A stretch of DNA of 64,000 bases from Phlyctochytrium arcticum (Eukaryota; Chytridiomycota; Chytridiomycetes; Chytridiales; Chytridiaceae), in assembly GCA_025602905.1 (NCBI GenBank), contig JAHLKI010000020.1, forward strand, positions 62,001-126,000, given 5' to 3'. The translations under genes and the position numbers were made by a program. Shown here in pieces: positions 62,451 through 64,000 of this stretch. Under the pieces are notes generated by a model. It did not search any database. It saw only the letters and a program-made list of their open reading frames with translations, and was not told the DNA's origin. Position 1 is the stretch's first letter. Each line of letters opens with the position of its first letter.

Positions 62451-63515
62451 ATGAATCTAGGATTGGAGGACACCCATGTCCTCATGACGGGAGCAAGTGG
62501 GGGGGTCGGGTTAGCCACTGCAAAGCAGTTTCTTGGTATGGCCAGTTTTTTTTGTTGCTTTCCTGGAGAACGAATTGCTCACGAGTTGATCTTGGCAGAT
62601 GCCGGCGCAAAAGTTACTCTACAGTACAACACTTCACTTGAGCCGTTGGAACCCCTTCTGAAAGCCTATCCGACTAAGGCCGTTGCGTTGAAAGCAGATC
62701 TTACCTCGGAGGATGGTACCAAAAGGCTCTTCGCTGCCGCAAAAGAAAAATTTGGGACGGTGGACACTTTGATTGTGCTGCATGGTATTTGGCCATCAGT
62801 GGACGTTAGCGTCAAAGACATGCCATTGGAGCGATGGAAGAACACTATGTCTGTCAATTTGGACGGAACGTTTTTGGCATGCAAGTACTATCTGCAAGGA
62901 ATTGAGCTGGCCGTCAAGCAAGGCGAGCAGCTCCGCAATGTTGCCATTGTATTCGTTGGGTAAGAGTCACACACTGAAAAATACCAGGTGATGGTTGAGC
63001 TCATTCTCATGCATGTGTGCAGTTCAACCGCTGGAAAGTATGGGGAGGCAATGCACGCTGACTACGCGTGCTCCAAGTCAGCAATCATGACAGGCCTCAC
63101 CCTGAGTTTGAAGAATGAGATTGTTAAAACACATCCACGGGGAAGAGTAAACACTGTTTCTCCTGGTATGCGCCGAAATCTTGCAAAAGCCGGTGCAGCG
63201 TTTTGCGCCTAACCTACACATCTCATCTTGCCAAGGGTGGATCCGTACGCCTATGGCCGAGCGGGCGATGCAGGATCCAAACCTCTTATATGAAGCCCTT
63301 GCCAGCTCACCGCTCAATAAGGTGTCTGAGCCAACCGACGTTAGCAATGGTACGTTACAGATGTAATTCGCACATGCGGAAAGTAATATAAATCTAAAAA
63401 ATGGGTTTCAGCGATTTTATTTTTGGCTAGTGAGAACGCCTCCGGCAATATCACTGGAATATCTTTGGATGTGAATGCAGGTATGGAAGGACGTCTTCTG
63501 AATAACAAGCCATAG
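62451..63515 (+). CDS. Short-chain dehydrogenase/reductase (SDR)
   Basis: SDRs reduce carbonyls or oxidise alcohols with NAD(P)H. Exons join in frame from ATG at 62451. The cofactor motif is TGASGGVG near the N terminus, split by an intron just after KQFLD-AGAKVTLQYN. The N-A-G-like position reads VLHGIWP. The catalytic S is in VGSTAGKYG and the Y-x-x-x-K in YACSK. The C-terminal SPG-WIRTPMAERAM and ISLDVNAGME are typical of classical SDRs. At least four introns of the usual short size are present. Substrate unknown. The divergent hydrolase could be a partner in one pathway, a guess. Confidence 0.9.
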
Positions 63516-63839
63516 GAAGCTAGTCCAGTTTTTGTAAATTTGCATATACATTACAGTCGTCATCGAATGATAGAGACATCTTTTACCTTCTCACTTGATC
63601 CATAGTTCCAAGGAATACGCATTTGTGACCTTTGAATTGAAGAAAACACTCTGGAGTAGTATTGACAGTCCGTGACAGCCAGCGTGACAGCTGTCTGAAA
63701 TCTGCCTGCGCAACTTGGCCAAATGAACAAGCCAAAGGTCACAACTCCAGACTGAACTCCAGAGCTCAGGTGGACTGCTTCAAGATCTCGAGAAAGAAGT
63801 CCAAGCTTATCATATTAGCCCTTCACAACACTCTGAATA
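63516..63839. other. Spacer before the last gene
   Basis: About 324 bp. Contains GACAGCTGTC palindromes at about 63685-63694 near a TGACAGCCAGCGTGACAG repeat. No gene. Confidence 0.4.
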
Positions 63840-64000
63840 ATGTTCCAAATTACTACTCGCTCTGCCTCATGCCTCTTTCACGCTGCCCGGCATGCCGGAG
63901 GAAACAGGATTCCCCGAGAAGTCGTCTCCGCAAAACGTGCATTTACAGCCTGGTCGCAATCTTCGTCAATAGGGTCACCTCCACAACCTCAACCCCAAGC
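63840..64000 (+). CDS. Partial gene, mitochondrial-type N terminus, cut by window edge
   Basis: ATG at 63840 opens MFQITTRSASCLFHAARHAG, then REVVSAKRAFTAWSQSSS and a Pro/Gln stretch at the edge. The Arg-rich, acid-free leader looks like a mitochondrial presequence. The mature protein lies beyond the window, so the product is unknown. Confidence 0.5.
   Translation, partial: MFQITTRSASCLFHAARHAGGNRIPREVVSAKRAFTAWSQSSSIGSPPQPQPQ

Overview
The window is nuclear DNA from a fungus with small spliceosomal introns. Most introns I could reconstruct are about 45-70 nt with GT-AG ends, and genes lie on both strands with short spacers. Three genes point to a zoosporic (flagellated, chytrid-type) fungus. 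One is a homologue of the flagellar C1a-32/CLAMP-domain protein (CFAP119/CCDC189) at about 46.0-47.4 kb. One is a CEP19-like basal-body protein at 50.6-53.6 kb. One is a non-haem ferritin at 6.0-6.6 kb, a family I recall as scarce in Dikarya. No species can be named from the sequence alone.

Layout, left part (0-23 kb). An unrecognised proline-rich gene runs off the left edge and is divergent from UPF3 (nonsense-mediated decay). Next come an acidic disordered protein, ferritin, a Kelch-repeat single-pass membrane protein, a Pho80-like cyclin, a tRNA-Met(CAT), and a SET-domain protein with an N-terminal membrane anchor. A 3 kb gene-poor stretch with a short direct repeat follows. It leads to a VASt-domain (sterol-transfer-like) protein with C-terminal membrane segments and a long disordered Ser/Thr/Pro-rich protein.

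Middle part (23.8-34 kb). Six related two-exon F-box/leucine-rich-repeat genes lie head to tail on the minus strand. At least one is a pseudogene and another carries a frameshift. They share flanking DNA, including a 20-bp block 55-110 bp upstream of the F-box start. A secreted CHRD-domain protein sits inside the array. The array is followed by a Ser/Pro-rich protein and a 3.6 kb stretch without a convincing gene, which holds inverted repeats.

Right part (39-64 kb). A four-exon MscL mechanosensitive channel with a C-terminal zinc ribbon is divergent from a large AAA ATPase with a mitochondrial-type N terminus. Then come a DUF2358-like mitochondrial protein head-to-head with an LYR-motif MZM1/LYRM7 complex III assembly factor, the flagellar CLAMP gene, a long coiled-coil gene divergent from the CEP19-like gene across a promoter with three ACGCGT boxes, COQ7 (ubiquinone synthesis), a small orphan, a DUF4188 protein, a CCDC6-like coiled-coil protein, a DUF1749 alpha/beta hydrolase and a short-chain dehydrogenase. 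A final mitochondrial-type N terminus is cut by the right edge. Two themes recur in this half: mitochondrial function (AAA ATPase, MZM1, DUF2358, COQ7) and cilium/basal body (CLAMP, CEP19, perhaps the neighbouring coiled-coil gene).

All exon structures were derived by eye from splice consensus, frame continuity and family conservation. No search was run.
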